64,000 nt of DNA from Tepidibacter aestuarii (GTDB taxonomy: Bacteria; Bacillota; Clostridia; Peptostreptococcales; Peptostreptococcaceae): the NCBI RefSeq assembly GCF_934924865.1, contig NZ_OW235315.1, positions 2,232,001 through 2,296,000 on the forward strand. The letters run 5' to 3'. Positions within the stretch are counted from its first letter, which is position 1. Every line of letters begins with the position of its first letter. The translations under genes were made by a program, and so were the position numbers. The notes under the pieces were generated by a model. It was not told the DNA's origin, did not search any database, and was given only the letters and a program-made list of their open reading frames with translations. Of this stretch, positions 63,992 through 64,000 are shown piece after piece.

Positions 63992-64000
63992 AGTTATCAC

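Noticed and set aside
1..64000. CRISPR arrays, insertion sequences, prophage or defence islands
   Set aside because: No regularly spaced repeats, transposase, integrase, restriction or known defence genes were seen on either strand.

Overview
The window is AT-rich bacterial chromosome from an endospore-forming, amino-acid-fermenting anaerobe of the Clostridia. Sporulation genes (gpr, spoIIP, GerMN lipoprotein), a trimeric [FeFe]-hydrogenase (hydCBA), oxygen-labile Fe-S serine dehydratase (sdaAB/sdaAA), a full selenocysteine apparatus (selA, selB, selD, tRNA-Sec), frequent TTG starts and strong AGGAGG ribosome sites all point there; Peptostreptococcaceae is my best guess from gene content, but I cannot prove the family. 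Both window edges cut genes: a BCCT transporter on the left and the very start of an LCP protein on the right.

Layout. 1-8.5 kb: transporters, the stable RNAs ssrA and rnpB side by side, a Suv3-like RNA helicase, an MFS exporter, a lipoprotein, a PIN-domain protein, a decayed DUF421 gene and a CGGC protein. 8.8-13.3 kb: an apparent operon of a multidomain diguanylate cyclase, NfeD, the flotillin FloA and an acidic membrane-anchored protein. 13.3-35.8 kb: the conserved housekeeping cluster comEC-holA / rpsT / gpr-spoIIP-(small)-lepA-hemW-hrcA-grpE-dnaK-dnaJ // prmA-rsmE-mtaB-HIT-rpsU-yqeY-tspO, interrupted between dnaJ and prmA by hydCBA on the opposite strand. 35.9-42.5 kb: an ECF S-component, small membrane proteins, GNAT and DUF2156 proteins, a secreted MBL-fold lipoprotein (the nuclease-like half of a split ComEC) with its DUF3006 partner, tcdA and two unknown genes. 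42.5-50.2 kb: selC, a GerMN lipoprotein, an atypical response regulator, selB, selA and selD, the last a selenoprotein gene read through an in-frame TGA. 50.3-54.1 kb: remnants of a duplicated ldt/comEA block, the intact L,D-transpeptidase and comEA genes, and a D-Ala-D-Ala carboxypeptidase. 54.2-64 kb: amino-acid metabolism (sdaAA/AB, ridA, ilvA, lysA with a lysine riboswitch), leuS with a T-box leader, rsfS and an LCP ligase.

How it works together. Serine and threonine are deaminated by SdaAB and IlvA (RidA clears the enamine intermediates); reductant from fermentation can be released as H2 by HydABC. selA/B/C/D make and insert selenocysteine, and SelD itself needs it. HrcA/CIRCE controls the heat-shock operon; lysine and uncharged tRNA-Leu control lysA and leuS by transcription attenuation. 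Most genes are ordinary core genes. I see no prophage, insertion sequence, CRISPR array or obvious defence island. The most unusual items are a dispersed intergenic element in one orientation, the split and partly duplicated competence genes, a 54-bp perfect palindrome shared by a protein gene and tRNA-Sec, a likely ATT start codon, and the c-di-GMP/flotillin operon.
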